Source of the DNA: Microcoleaceae cyanobacterium MO_207.B10
GTDB lineage: Bacteria > Cyanobacteriota > Cyanobacteriia > Cyanobacteriales > Microcoleaceae
Assembly (NCBI GenBank): GCA_030064835.1
Contig: JASJEE010000061.1
Span: 1 to 36,710 of the forward strand
DNA length: 36,710 bases
Direction of reading: 5' to 3'
The notes under the pieces were generated by a model, which searched no databases, was not told where the DNA came from, and saw only the letters and a program-made list of their open reading frames with translations. The position numbers were made by a program, and so were the translations under genes. How positions within the stretch are numbered: the stretch's first letter is position 1; the number at the start of each line of letters is the position of its first letter. Positions 9,177 to 17,262 of the stretch are shown here, one piece after another.

Positions 9177-11693
9177 TTAGTTGTAAGCCAGACCCGAAGG
9201 TAGATAAGCCATTGGATTGACAGCTCCATTTCCCTTGGGATGGATTTCAAAGTGCAGGTGTGGTCCTGTACTGCGTCCCGTGCTGCCCATTTTAGCAATT
9301 AGCTCTCCCTGAGCCACTTTTTGACCTTTCCTGACAAGAATTTGGCTGTTATGAGCATATAATGTCAAGCTACCATTAGGATGCTCAATCTCTACTAAAT
9401 AACCGTAGCCTCCACTATTCCAATCAGCATAGGTAACAACACCAGGAGCTGCTGCCACAATTGGTGTGCCAGTAGGTGCGGCGATGTCAATACCTCTGTG
9501 CATTCTGCCCCAACGCCAACCATAACCGGATGTTAACTCTCCCCTCGAAGGCCAGACATATCCAGTAAATTGCATTGAACCACCTGGTAAATAAGTATCA
9601 GCTCGATCTAGAGGTGGTAAATCTGGAGAAACCATTTTTCCTAGTGAAGGGTTATTCAGAATATCATCAGCATTGACACCGATTGGTGCTGCGGCCATTA
9701 CTGGTAACTTTTGGGATTCGTTGTTTTGACTTTCTAAAGGTTGTACTTCTACTACTGTAGTCGTATTCCCTCTTTCTTGTCTTTTGGCCCTCATATTCTC
9801 AGACAATTGTCTGATTTGGGGAGTGCTAATTTCTCCCTGATAAGTAGGTTGTAGATATCTACTTTCCGTTTTTTGAGGGACTTGGGGATTAGTTGATAAA
9901 GTATTCTCTGAGAATACTGGCTGAGGTACTGCGATAGGTATTGATTGAGAATTTTCTGGGGCTTGAGATTGTTCAGAATCTTTCTGAGCATCATATTCCT
10001 GTCGCAACCTCATAATTTCTCCCCTCAAACGGTTAGCATAAGGATTTGCTTGATTATCTTTCCTCGCTGCCGATGGATTCTGAGTATTGTGGAAATTTTG
10101 TTCAACTACTGGTGGTTGAATAGGCTGACCATTATTGCCAAGCTGAATTTGATCTTCTTCCTCTATGGCAGAATCTGTCTCATATATATTTGACTCCAGA
10201 GAATTAGGCCATACTTTACCATTTTCTAAGGGAGTTTTTGGTTGCTCACTGGCAACTGATAGCAAAGTAGAGACTGGAAATTCTTTTGGCTTCTGATTTT
10301 TTTGATGATTTTTATTGGTTACACCTTGAGACCAAGAAACAAGCCGTAAACTATCTGTTTTTGTAACTGTTGGTACAGTTACACTAGGTATAGTATTATT
10401 AGATAAATAATGAGGTTCTATAGTCGAAAGATTTGCTTCAGGAAGTTTTGCCTCGTAGGTTGTAGTCTTAATTAAAGCTTTACCTGCTTGTCTTAAACTT
10501 GACTCCTGTGTCCAAGATTTATTTGATTCTAAGTTGCTATACTCACCATTTGTAGGCTTTCTTAGAATTAATGATTCTGAAAATGATTGTTTAGGAATTT
10601 TTAGTAACTGAGCAACTTCGATGACATTAGGGTCTTTAATTTGGTTAATAGCAGCTAATGCTTCTGTAGATACACCGTGCTGACTTGCAATTAAACCTAA
10701 TGTATCTCCTAATCGCACTTTGTACACCACTGAAACTGGTGTAGATGTCATCTCAGAATCAATTACCACTGCCCCTTCTACTTTTGTCTCTTGGGCTTTG
10801 GTTGGCCATTTACCAATCTCTGATTTATTACTTTTGAATTGGCCAGATGTGAGATTATTAGCTACTTTAGGGCTAATCTGTATTTGTGGTTCTTTTACCA
10901 CATTATTGTTCTGTTTCTGATAACTATTTTTGGGAAATTTATTTAGTGAAGACTTTCCTACAGATTCAGAAACAGTTTCAAACTCCTCAGACTTCCACTC
11001 CACCGAACTTTTTGTCGGACGGTTCTTTTGTTTTTCAGCCAGGTTAATTCCTGCTTTCAAATCTTCTTTGGTTAACCTACTGTCACCCTCAGTAGCAAAC
11101 CCAAGAGCTTTTTTAATTTGAGGTTGTCCTAACCTTCCTAAAGGAGGCAACTGATCAGTTTTAGTTAATTGATTCAGTTGTGGTTCAGAAACAACTAAGC
11201 TCTGATAATTCTTATTGGACTCTGTGGTCTTTAGTTGACCTTGGTTATTTTTAATCTCTATGGGAGCAAAGGATTTTTCCTCTACTAGATTATGTCCTGA
11301 TGGCAGGACAGTTTCTGCTTGAGTTAGACCAATTCGAGAATCATTGCTTTCTTGGCCTTCAATGTATCTTTGGGTTAATTTCTGAAGAAGTGAACCCTGG
11401 GATCGGTTAACCTGAGCAATATTCTCAGAAGAGGTTGCTACTCCTGAAGAATAGTCTTTGTTCGTATCTATTTGTGGCAGATCTGCTGCTACTGCCTGAT
11501 CGCATGATCCTGACAACAGGATGCTTGATGCACCCATAGTTGTTGAAATTGCAGCTATTCCAATCATTGCAGCAGAGGAACAAGCCTTGCTGGTACTGCC
11601 TTTAGTCATTTGTTTAGATTGTTTCTGTTTTGCTCCTGTGTCAAATTCACTGGTAGCAATAGACTTATTTCTATTCGGAAATGCTCGTTTCAA
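9177..11693 (-). CDS. LysM and M23 peptidase-domain protein (NlpD-like)
   Basis: This is a peptidoglycan-binding cell-wall endopeptidase or activator. After a basic N-terminus comes one hydrophobic segment (SSAAMIGIAAISTTMGASSI), which anchors or exports it. A single LysM domain follows (VVYKVRLGDTLGLIASQHGV onward), then a long Gln/Ser/Pro-rich linker, then a C-terminal M23 domain with the zinc ligands in GWRWGRMHRGIDIAAPTGTP and STGPHLHFEIHPKG. All catalytic motifs are intact, so it may be an active lysostaphin-type enzyme. The longest frame opens at 11714, but AGGAGGT inside that stretch sits six bases before a TTG at 11693 that gives MKRAFPNRNK, the start I chose. The product is 838 residues. 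Cell division or septum roles are known for NlpD relatives. Confidence 0.88.
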   Translation of the reverse strand: MKRAFPNRNKSIATSEFDTGAKQKQSKQMTKGSTSKACSSAAMIGIAAISTTMGASSILLSGSCDQAVAADLPQIDTNKDYSSGVATSSENIAQVNRSQGSLLQKLTQRYIEGQESNDSRIGLTQAETVLPSGHNLVEEKSFAPIEIKNNQGQLKTTESNKNYQSLVVSEPQLNQLTKTDQLPPLGRLGQPQIKKALGFATEGDSRLTKEDLKAGINLAEKQKNRPTKSSVEWKSEEFETVSESVGKSSLNKFPKNSYQKQNNNVVKEPQIQISPKVANNLTSGQFKSNKSEIGKWPTKAQETKVEGAVVIDSEMTSTPVSVVYKVRLGDTLGLIASQHGVSTEALAAINQIKDPNVIEVAQLLKIPKQSFSESLILRKPTNGEYSNLESNKSWTQESSLRQAGKALIKTTTYEAKLPEANLSTIEPHYLSNNTIPSVTVPTVTKTDSLRLVSWSQGVTNKNHQKNQKPKEFPVSTLLSVASEQPKTPLENGKVWPNSLESNIYETDSAIEEEDQIQLGNNGQPIQPPVVEQNFHNTQNPSAARKDNQANPYANRLRGEIMRLRQEYDAQKDSEQSQAPENSQSIPIAVPQPVFSENTLSTNPQVPQKTESRYLQPTYQGEISTPQIRQLSENMRAKRQERGNTTTVVEVQPLESQNNESQKLPVMAAAPIGVNADDILNNPSLGKMVSPDLPPLDRADTYLPGGSMQFTGYVWPSRGELTSGYGWRWGRMHRGIDIAAPTGTPIVAAAPGVVTYADWNSGGYGYLVEIEHPNGSLTLYAHNSQILVRKGQKVAQGELIAKMGSTGRSTGPHLHFEIHPKGNGAVNPMAYLPSGLAYN

Positions 11694-11989
11694 AGAACGA
11701 CCTCCTATCGACAAGCGTTTAACTGTCCTGAACTTTTTTTGTCTATGAGCTAAGTCACATTTTTCTAGCGATCAAGATCACTGACAATCATCAGGCTTAG
11801 GTTAGGTTATCCTGCTTTGCAAAAAAAAGCAAGGATGAAATTAATTTAATTTATTAAGATGGCCAAAACAGCAAAGATAACTGATTTTTGACACATGAAA
11901 CAATGGATAATATAGTCCAAAGTTTGCTTTTGTTCTTTTTAAACAAAACTGGCAATTAGTCAAGTTATATCTTTAACTGTTAGGCTTGT

Positions 11990-12035
11990 CTCCTGATAGT
12001 AAATACCCTCTTGATTAAGAGGATGATTTCAGGAG
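11990..12035. other. Two-tier hairpin in the trmL / M23 spacer (11694-12145)
   Basis: CTCCTGA (11990-11996) pairs with TCAGGAG (12029-12035). Nested inside, CCTCTT (12007-12012) pairs with AAGAGG (12017-12022) around GATT. There is no T-run, and it lies about 300 bases upstream of the peptidase gene. A second imperfect hairpin, TCCTGCTTT/AAAGCAAGGA, lies at about 11810-11835. The rest of this spacer shows nothing. Confidence 0.4.
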
Positions 12036-12145
12036 GAAACATAATCTAAATTTTGGTATATATCAACTTGGATGGCCCTGACAATTGTGGGAAAGATCGA
12101 AATTTCTGATCAGTGGATTCGAGATAATAATTGTACTGAATTTAT

Positions 12146-12607
12146 TTAACCAAGATCACCCAATTGACGTCTAGCTTCAAATAAGCCCAAGGCTGCACTA
12201 ACAGAAAGATTTAAGCTACGAACCTTTGGTTGTGCCATAGGTATATATGTTGTTGCAGTGCAATAATCAAGGACTTCTTGAGGTAGTCCATTAGTTTCAG
12301 AGCCAAACAATAGCCAGTCTGTGCTTTGATACTGTAATTTGGTGTAATTAGACTTTCCCCTCGTGCTAAAGCCAATGAGTCTTCCTCCTAGCTGCTGATG
12401 ATAGATTTGAAATTCTTCAAAATTGTTGTGGTAGGTGAAGTTAACATAAGGCCAATAGTCTAAACCTGCCCGTTTCAGGTAGCGATCGCTAATTTCAAAA
12501 CCTAATGGGCCAACTAGATGTAACTGGGTACCAGTAGCCGCACAAGTACGAGCTACGTTACCTGTATTGGGAGGAATTTGTGGATATACCAGAACAATCT
12601 GAGGCAT
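12146..12607 (-). CDS. trmL: tRNA (cytidine/uridine-34-2'-O)-methyltransferase TrmL
   Basis: This is a SPOUT-class methyltransferase that 2'-O-methylates the wobble base of tRNA-Leu isoacceptors using S-adenosylmethionine. The N-terminus QIVLVYPQIPPNTGNVARTC has the conserved PxNxGNxxR substrate/SAM segment. WLLFGSETNGLP is motif 2, and YIPMAQPKVRSLNLSVSAAL is the deep trefoil-knot motif 3. The 153-residue length matches the family (about 155). It starts with ATG with no obvious ribosome site. It stands alone between the M23 peptidase and gshA genes, all on the minus strand but with long spacers. Confidence 0.93.
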   Translation of the reverse strand: MPQIVLVYPQIPPNTGNVARTCAATGTQLHLVGPLGFEISDRYLKRAGLDYWPYVNFTYHNNFEEFQIYHQQLGGRLIGFSTRGKSNYTKLQYQSTDWLLFGSETNGLPQEVLDYCTATTYIPMAQPKVRSLNLSVSAALGLFEARRQLGDLG

Positions 12608-12988
12608 GAAATTAATGACAGATTTTTATGTCGAAAACATCAGGGTGAGCCAAAAGCTTCGCTCAATATTTATATTTATTAGCCACCTTATTTTAATTTG
12701 TAAAATATCCATTAAATAGGGTTCTCAAATAAATTCTCAAAGGGAAGATTATTCAGTTTTAACTCTTAGGCAAATTTTTCTCAGAGGGTATCTGTAAATA
12801 AAATACTAAATCCTGGCTTAGGGTGGGGAGGGTGAGGCGCACCCTTTATAGTTAAACTTAATAATCTCTGTGATTTGCCCTAACCCACAGTAACGTAAGA
12901 GCTTTGAGTAGACCTTAAGATTTATTTTATAGATACTTTCTCAGTTTCAAAGTTTCAAGATTAATAAAAAATATTAATGGAACTAAAA
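12608..12988. other. Spacer between gshA and trmL
   Basis: No gene was seen. A short GGGTGAGGCGCACCC palindrome lies near 12829-12844. Confidence 0.3.
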
Positions 12989-14140
12989 TTAGGCTACCAG
13001 TAATTGACACAACTTATCTTCTAATTCTATTTCTTGCTGTGCCATCTCCAAAATTGCTGTTTGGATGGTACTTCCAGTGTCAAGGCTACTTTCATATTGC
13101 TTTAACCATTGTTGTGATGTATTTCCTTCACGAAGTATTTTTTTGATAGGTGAGAGAAAGCAACTAAAGCCACGTTGTTTGCTGTAGGGTAAAACTTGTT
13201 GATAAATCTCTTCTATCCAATCTCTGGCCAATATACTTCTATTATCTTGCCAATGCTTCAGTTTTGCATCAAGGCTATCACGAGCTACTAGCATTTCATT
13301 ACTATCTGCTATTGCTACTAGGTCTTCCAAGCGGGTACTCCCTGTTAAGCTATTATTGTGTAAGGGGTCTAAAGTAGGGTCATCAAATAATTGCCACAGA
13401 CGCGCTTCGAGAAAAGCAACCAGAGCGAGTTGAATCACTGGGTTAGCTACAAAGTCACAAATTCTTAGTTCTAGGCGATTAAGATTGTAGGGACGGCGAT
13501 CACCATTAGGTCGGACAGAACACCAAAGATGGCGGACATTTTGCATAATGCCTGCTGTTATTTGTTCTTCAGTCCAATTAATCAAATGGTTATGACTTTC
13601 AAACAAAGGGACATAAGAGGGTGTTTTGGGAAAAGTTGCCCAACGAGTAGAGTGATAACCAGTGGGATGACCATCTAAAAAAGGAGAAGAGGCGCTGAGA
13701 GCCAAAAATAAGGGGGCTTCCATCCGAATCAAACGAATGGCTCGCATTAGCAGCTCTGGGTCACTTATACCAATATTGATGTGAATACTCGTAGTTACAA
13801 CTTTTGCTCCGTAAGTTTCCTGTATATATGAGTGGTATGGATTATTGGGGTCGGAGCGCTCAAAGCGTTTGCTATCTCCGAATGATAGGGTACTTCCGGG
13901 AATTATAGTATAGTCCCCTAGTTGTTCTATATAGCGTCGCAGTTTTAGGCGGGGCCTGACTAAAGCACATAATAGTCGATCATAGCTAGACAATGGTGCA
14001 GTTGTATATTCTACATTTCGACTATCTGGTTCTCTAACAAATTCCTCTAGGTCGGCCACAATTCGATCTGAGAGGCCAATAATCTCACCCTGGGGTGTGC
14101 CAGTGTACATTTCTACTTCTAATCCTTTCGATAGCAGCAC
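12989..14140 (-). CDS. gshA: Glutamate-cysteine ligase, cyanobacterial type
   Basis: This makes gamma-glutamylcysteine, the first and limiting step of glutathione synthesis, in the cytosol. The sequence carries the family's landmark blocks: LSKGLEVEMYTGTPQGEIIG at the N-terminus, EPDSRNVEYTTAPLSSYDRL, IPGSTLSFGDS, TTSIHINIGISDPELLMRA, LALSASSPFLDGHPTGYHST and RPNGDRRPYNLNRLELRICD. At 383 residues it is the short form found in cyanobacteria, unrelated in length to the E. coli enzyme (518). The GTG start follows AAGGAG at six bases' spacing. The upstream spacer contains a pair of 44-base repeats. Glutathione supports the peroxide theme of the nearby peroxiredoxins, but they are not in one operon. 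Confidence 0.93.
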   Translation of the reverse strand: MLLSKGLEVEMYTGTPQGEIIGLSDRIVADLEEFVREPDSRNVEYTTAPLSSYDRLLCALVRPRLKLRRYIEQLGDYTIIPGSTLSFGDSKRFERSDPNNPYHSYIQETYGAKVVTTSIHINIGISDPELLMRAIRLIRMEAPLFLALSASSPFLDGHPTGYHSTRWATFPKTPSYVPLFESHNHLINWTEEQITAGIMQNVRHLWCSVRPNGDRRPYNLNRLELRICDFVANPVIQLALVAFLEARLWQLFDDPTLDPLHNNSLTGSTRLEDLVAIADSNEMLVARDSLDAKLKHWQDNRSILARDWIEEIYQQVLPYSKQRGFSCFLSPIKKILREGNTSQQWLKQYESSLDTGSTIQTAILEMAQQEIELEDKLCQLLVA

Positions 14141-14277
14141 GACGGGCTCCTTAACTTTGTTCAGTTATATTGTTTAGTATCGACATATTTGGCAGTTTTT
14201 TGCCTTCTGCCCCTGGGCGTAATTAGTTATTAAGTTTACCATGATTTTATTAATGTCTGTAAATAGCAGCTAAATAT

Positions 14278-14408
14278 AGCAATTATTGTACTGGTGAGGT
14301 ACAAAATCATTATGTTTTAGGTGGTAGATGAAAATTATTTATTTTTATATTACTTTTTTCCGATAGCAATTGTCGTACTGATGAGGTACAACATTCTTTT
14401 GTTTTAGG
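14278..14408. repeat. Pair of 44-base direct repeats with internal palindrome
   Basis: Units at 14278-14321 and 14365-14408 share 37 of 44 bases. Each contains GTACTGRTGAGGTACAA, an inverted repeat GTAC...GTAC flanked by TT/AA, and ends in TGTTTTAGG. The second unit runs directly into the dispersed repeat whose other copy is at 6342-6397. Together they fill most of the region upstream of gshA. Confidence 0.6.
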
Positions 14409-14464
14409 CAACAGGGAATAAAAAGAAAACTGTATCTCACGAAGCTGAACAACCCTATATCTAA
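14409..14464. repeat. Dispersed repeat, copy 2 (partner at 6342-6397)
   Basis: It shares AACAGGGAA.AAAAAGAAAA, CTGTAYYTCACGARRCTGAA and CTATATC with the copy downstream of the TPR-oxygenase gene. Confidence 0.5.
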
Positions 14465-14542
14465 TATTTTAATTGTTGATTCAATTTAATAATTAAGTCT
14501 AAATTTGATTTAAAAGCTTTATTTTCTAATTTCCTAATTTTT

Positions 14543-15361
14543 CTAATTTATTAGAGACTCAAATTCTAGAGGAAAAATACCATCTGGATCTTGCTCTTTA
14601 AAAATATAATCGTAGTCAAATTTGAAAGCTTTAATATGACGAGTAATATCAAAACCACATTTGACTACTTTATTAGTAGAAAAAGTTACCATCACTAACT
14701 CTGCTAATTTTTTGGGGGATATTTTAGGTACTTGCACATAATAATCTCTTTTGGCGAAAAATATTCCCTTGTCTCTTGGTACAATAATCCCATTTATTTT
14801 ATGGGAATACTGAATAGGTTTAATATATGTATTGATAAAGGCTTCTTGATTTGTTTGTAGACGCGCTAATTTCTCATGTTGCAGCCAACTCATTTTAAAA
14901 ATAATTTTTATTAATTCAAATCCTAATATATAGTTAAAGATTTGATTTCTTTCTTCTGTATTAATGACTAAATTTAAAGCTGATTCTAAATATTGTGTAG
15001 GCTGACAACGTACATCTTGAGCGGAATGAATATAGTATTGTCTAATATAATTTCGGAGCATATATTCATTAATTTTTGTTTGATTCCGAAACCATTTTAG
15101 ATATTTATTAACTCTTTTAATTGTATTGATATCTTGCAGCATTTTAACTGCTAACCCATCAGCTATATAATCATCTAAAAATTCTGCTTGTTTTTCTGGA
15201 GAAGAACCACACAAAATATAGGAAAAAGATAAAACATAACGGCGTTGATGCCAGGGTAAACTAGCTGCCCATTCTTTGACTTCTTTGGGAAGTTTTTCAA
15301 AAATACTGTCTTCTTGATTAGATTCAAAGAAGTTTGGATCTATATCTTTTCGGTTTGTCAT
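14543..15361 (-). CDS. Conserved cyanobacterial protein of unknown function
   Basis: This is a 272-residue soluble protein without signal peptide or membrane segment, rich in Lys, Tyr and Phe. I recognise the style of a protein conserved across cyanobacteria: an opening block PKEVKEWAASLPWHQRRYVL, then EKQAEFLDDYIADGLAVKML, YIRQYYIHSAQDVRCQPTQY, and YIKPIQYSHKINGIIVPRDK. Some databases label relatives as cobyrinic acid a,c-diamide synthase, but I see no P-loop or glutamine-amidotransferase motif here, so I do not accept that name. It stands alone with its own promoter region, which carries a perfect TGTGA-N6-TCACA site 49 bases before the ATG. Function unknown. Confidence 0.8.
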   Translation of the reverse strand: MTNRKDIDPNFFESNQEDSIFEKLPKEVKEWAASLPWHQRRYVLSFSYILCGSSPEKQAEFLDDYIADGLAVKMLQDINTIKRVNKYLKWFRNQTKINEYMLRNYIRQYYIHSAQDVRCQPTQYLESALNLVINTEERNQIFNYILGFELIKIIFKMSWLQHEKLARLQTNQEAFINTYIKPIQYSHKINGIIVPRDKGIFFAKRDYYVQVPKISPKKLAELVMVTFSTNKVVKCGFDITRHIKAFKFDYDYIFKEQDPDGIFPLEFESLIN

Positions 15362-15409
15362 TTTATGATTTTGATTGATTATAGATACAGGTCAATAAAG
15401 TCTATCTTA

Positions 15410-15425
15410 TGTGATCTAAATCACA
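15410..15425. promoter_or_regulatory. Perfect CRP/SyCRP1-type binding site
   Basis: TGTGATCTAAATCACA fits TGTGA-N6-TCACA exactly, the consensus of cAMP receptor proteins including cyanobacterial SyCRP1. It lies 49 bases upstream of the ATG of the conserved hypothetical gene, close enough for activation or repression. The match is seen; binding is inferred. Confidence 0.6.
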
Positions 15426-16173
15426 GACAACTATAAATTAAATCAGATCAAATTATTAGGAGTTACCCCTAAAAAAAATTAACTAATATGTTAGAGGCAG
15501 ATAATAACTTTTTTTATATTATTTAGTTAGTGGTAACAATGCCAATGTTTACTTACTAATATGATACTATGGATATTCTTACAAATGTATTTAAACAACA
15601 AGTTCTTAAGAATATAGAATACCAAACTTAATCTGTGAATGGTAATAAGCCATTCAGATATAATACCCTTTTAGTATGAGTGATAATTTAGATTCTACAT
15701 GATCAAGTAGGTGATTAAATATAATTTAAAGATAATACTCTATTTATTAAGTTGGCAAAAAATATCTGGATTTTGTCTAGGTAGATCCGAATTTATTCTC
15801 AATATTTAACATATTATAGTTAAAAAGATAGTTAATTATGAATTGAATCAACTGAATAGATTGAAAAAATCCAAAAGTGACTAAGCTGGAGTCTGCAAGA
15901 AAAATGCAAATATTGTCAGATTAAATCTTAGAGTATAGTATTGTATGACGATAATTATTATTTAATTAAAAATACCCTAATAATAAAATATCCTTACAAA
16001 CATCTGTTATAAACGATGCAATGTCTGTAATATTTTCGATTCAATTATTATGACTATAATAGCAGTATTTTAGGAACGACTAAACTTGAGAAACAAATTA
16101 ATCACCTGTAAGTGAGAAAAATTAAGTAGTATAGATGTATAACTTGATTAATCGAGTAATAGGGAGAAAAAAA
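15426..16173. other. Long AT-rich spacer upstream of the HD gene
   Basis: No gene of usable length was seen on either strand. One small hairpin, GAATGG/CCATTC, lies near 15635-15655. This spacer should hold the promoter of the leader ORF and HD gene. Confidence 0.4.
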
Positions 16174-16242
16174 ATGAATTCAGACAATTGGTTAATAACC
16201 CTAAATAAAACAACGATAACTTTATTAGAATACTTAATGTAA
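16174..16242 (+). CDS. Possible 22-residue leader peptide
   Basis: An ATG preceded by an AGGGAGA ribosome site opens a frame of 22 codons (MNSDNWLITLNKTTITLLEY, then LM) and stops at TAA 15 bases before the ATG of the HD-domain gene. That gene has its own AGGAG in the gap. The short length, good ribosome site and tight spacing suggest a leader peptide or translational-coupling ORF. There is no codon run typical of attenuation. This could still be chance in AT-rich DNA. Confidence 0.35.
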   Translation: MNSDNWLITLNKTTITLLEYLM

Positions 16243-16257
16243 ATTAGGAGACTGTAG

Positions 16258-17118
16258 ATGTTTAACTCCACTGAACTTCTAATCAACGCTTTTGTCAAAA
16301 AGCTAATAGATGGATACCGCCATACTTATGGTGGATATAAATCAGATTACTCTGATATTATTGCTTGGGCAGCCGGAATGGCTTTAGAGAACATTGCCAA
16401 TAGTGATGCCCTGTATCATAATGTTGAACATACCATTCTTGTAACTTTAGTGGGACAGGAAATGCTGCGGGGCAAACATATCCGTGAGGGTGGGGTATCT
16501 TGTGAAGACTGGCTGCATTTCCACATATCCCTACTTTGTCACGATATTGGATATGTCAAAGGGGTTTGTCGTCAAGATCGAGGGGATTTAAGATTGTATG
16601 CTACTGGTATAGATGATATGAAAGTATCTATCCCTAGAGGTGCTACAGATGCTAGTATGACTCCTTACCATGTTGACCGAGGGAAATTGTTCATTGAAGA
16701 ACGTTTTGGAGGTCATAAATTAATTGACGCACAGATAATTAAGCGTAATATTGAACTGACTCGTTTCCCTGTACCAGCAGATCAAGATCATCAGGATACA
16801 GTTTATTATCCTGGTTTAGTTAGAGCAGCAGACTTAATTGGTCAGTTGAGTGATCCCCGCTATTTGCAAAAAATAGCAGCTCTGTTCTATGAATTTGATG
16901 AAACTGGTCAGAATAAAATATTAGGATACAATAATCCAGGAGATTTACGTCAGGGTTATCCTAAATTTTACTGGAATGTTGTTCATCGTTATGTTAAAGA
17001 TGCGGTTACCTATCTCAGTCTGACTCAACAAGGAAAACAGATCGTAGCTAACCTGAGTGCAAATGTCTTCCGGGTAGAACATGATAATGCTGTTGATGAA
17101 ATGCTTGCTGTCAGTTAG
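16258..17118 (+). CDS. HD-domain metal-dependent phosphohydrolase
   Basis: This is a probable metal-dependent phosphohydrolase or phosphodiesterase. The HD signature is complete: YHNVEHT (His55, His58) followed by FHISLLCHDIGYVKG (His95-Asp96), with further His/Asp residues in TPYHVDRGKLFIEERF and a C-terminal Asp in VRAADLIGQLSDPRY. There is no GYP extension, so it is not an HD-GYP c-di-GMP phosphodiesterase. The 286-residue length and single-domain layout fit cyanobacterial HD proteins of undefined substrate; nucleotides are the usual guess. The ATG follows AGGAG at seven bases. A strong terminator at 17148 isolates it from hpnH. The 22-codon ORF just ahead may tune its translation. Confidence 0.87.
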   Translation: MFNSTELLINAFVKKLIDGYRHTYGGYKSDYSDIIAWAAGMALENIANSDALYHNVEHTILVTLVGQEMLRGKHIREGGVSCEDWLHFHISLLCHDIGYVKGVCRQDRGDLRLYATGIDDMKVSIPRGATDASMTPYHVDRGKLFIEERFGGHKLIDAQIIKRNIELTRFPVPADQDHQDTVYYPGLVRAADLIGQLSDPRYLQKIAALFYEFDETGQNKILGYNNPGDLRQGYPKFYWNVVHRYVKDAVTYLSLTQQGKQIVANLSANVFRVEHDNAVDEMLAVS

Positions 17119-17147
17119 TTATTAAGGCAAAATTGATGGCAGTAAAT

Positions 17148-17190
17148 AAACCTGGTTTCTTAAGTCGCTGACGATAGAAACTAGGTTTTT
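17148..17190 (+). terminator. Terminator after the HD gene
   Basis: A 13-bp stem AAACCTGGTTTCT / AGAAACTAGGTTT (one G-U pair in RNA) runs straight into a T-run. It lies 30 bases after the stop. It has the same AAACCYGGTTTCT core as dispersed repeats at 21586 and 27440, so the terminator may derive from that repeat family. Confidence 0.75.
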
Positions 17191-17262
17191 TCGTGGTTGG
17201 TCATTTTCTGAAAGTAAAAGTTAAAATTTTTGTGCATAATGTGCATAAATATGAGGTAATTA

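Noticed and set aside
14287-14303. NtcA box (GTA-N8-TAC) upstream of gshA
   Set aside because: The spacing between GTA and TAC is nine bases in both repeat units, not eight.
14365-14408. CTGATGAG core suggesting a hammerhead ribozyme
   Set aside because: The bases after CTGATGA pair back with the preceding GTAC, and there is no GAAA-stem arrangement.
14543-15361. Cobyrinic acid a,c-diamide synthase
   Set aside because: No P-loop or amidotransferase motif is visible; the name seems to be a propagated database label.
16258-17118. HD-GYP c-di-GMP phosphodiesterase to partner the diguanylate cyclase
   Set aside because: The HD pair is present but the GYP motif is absent.
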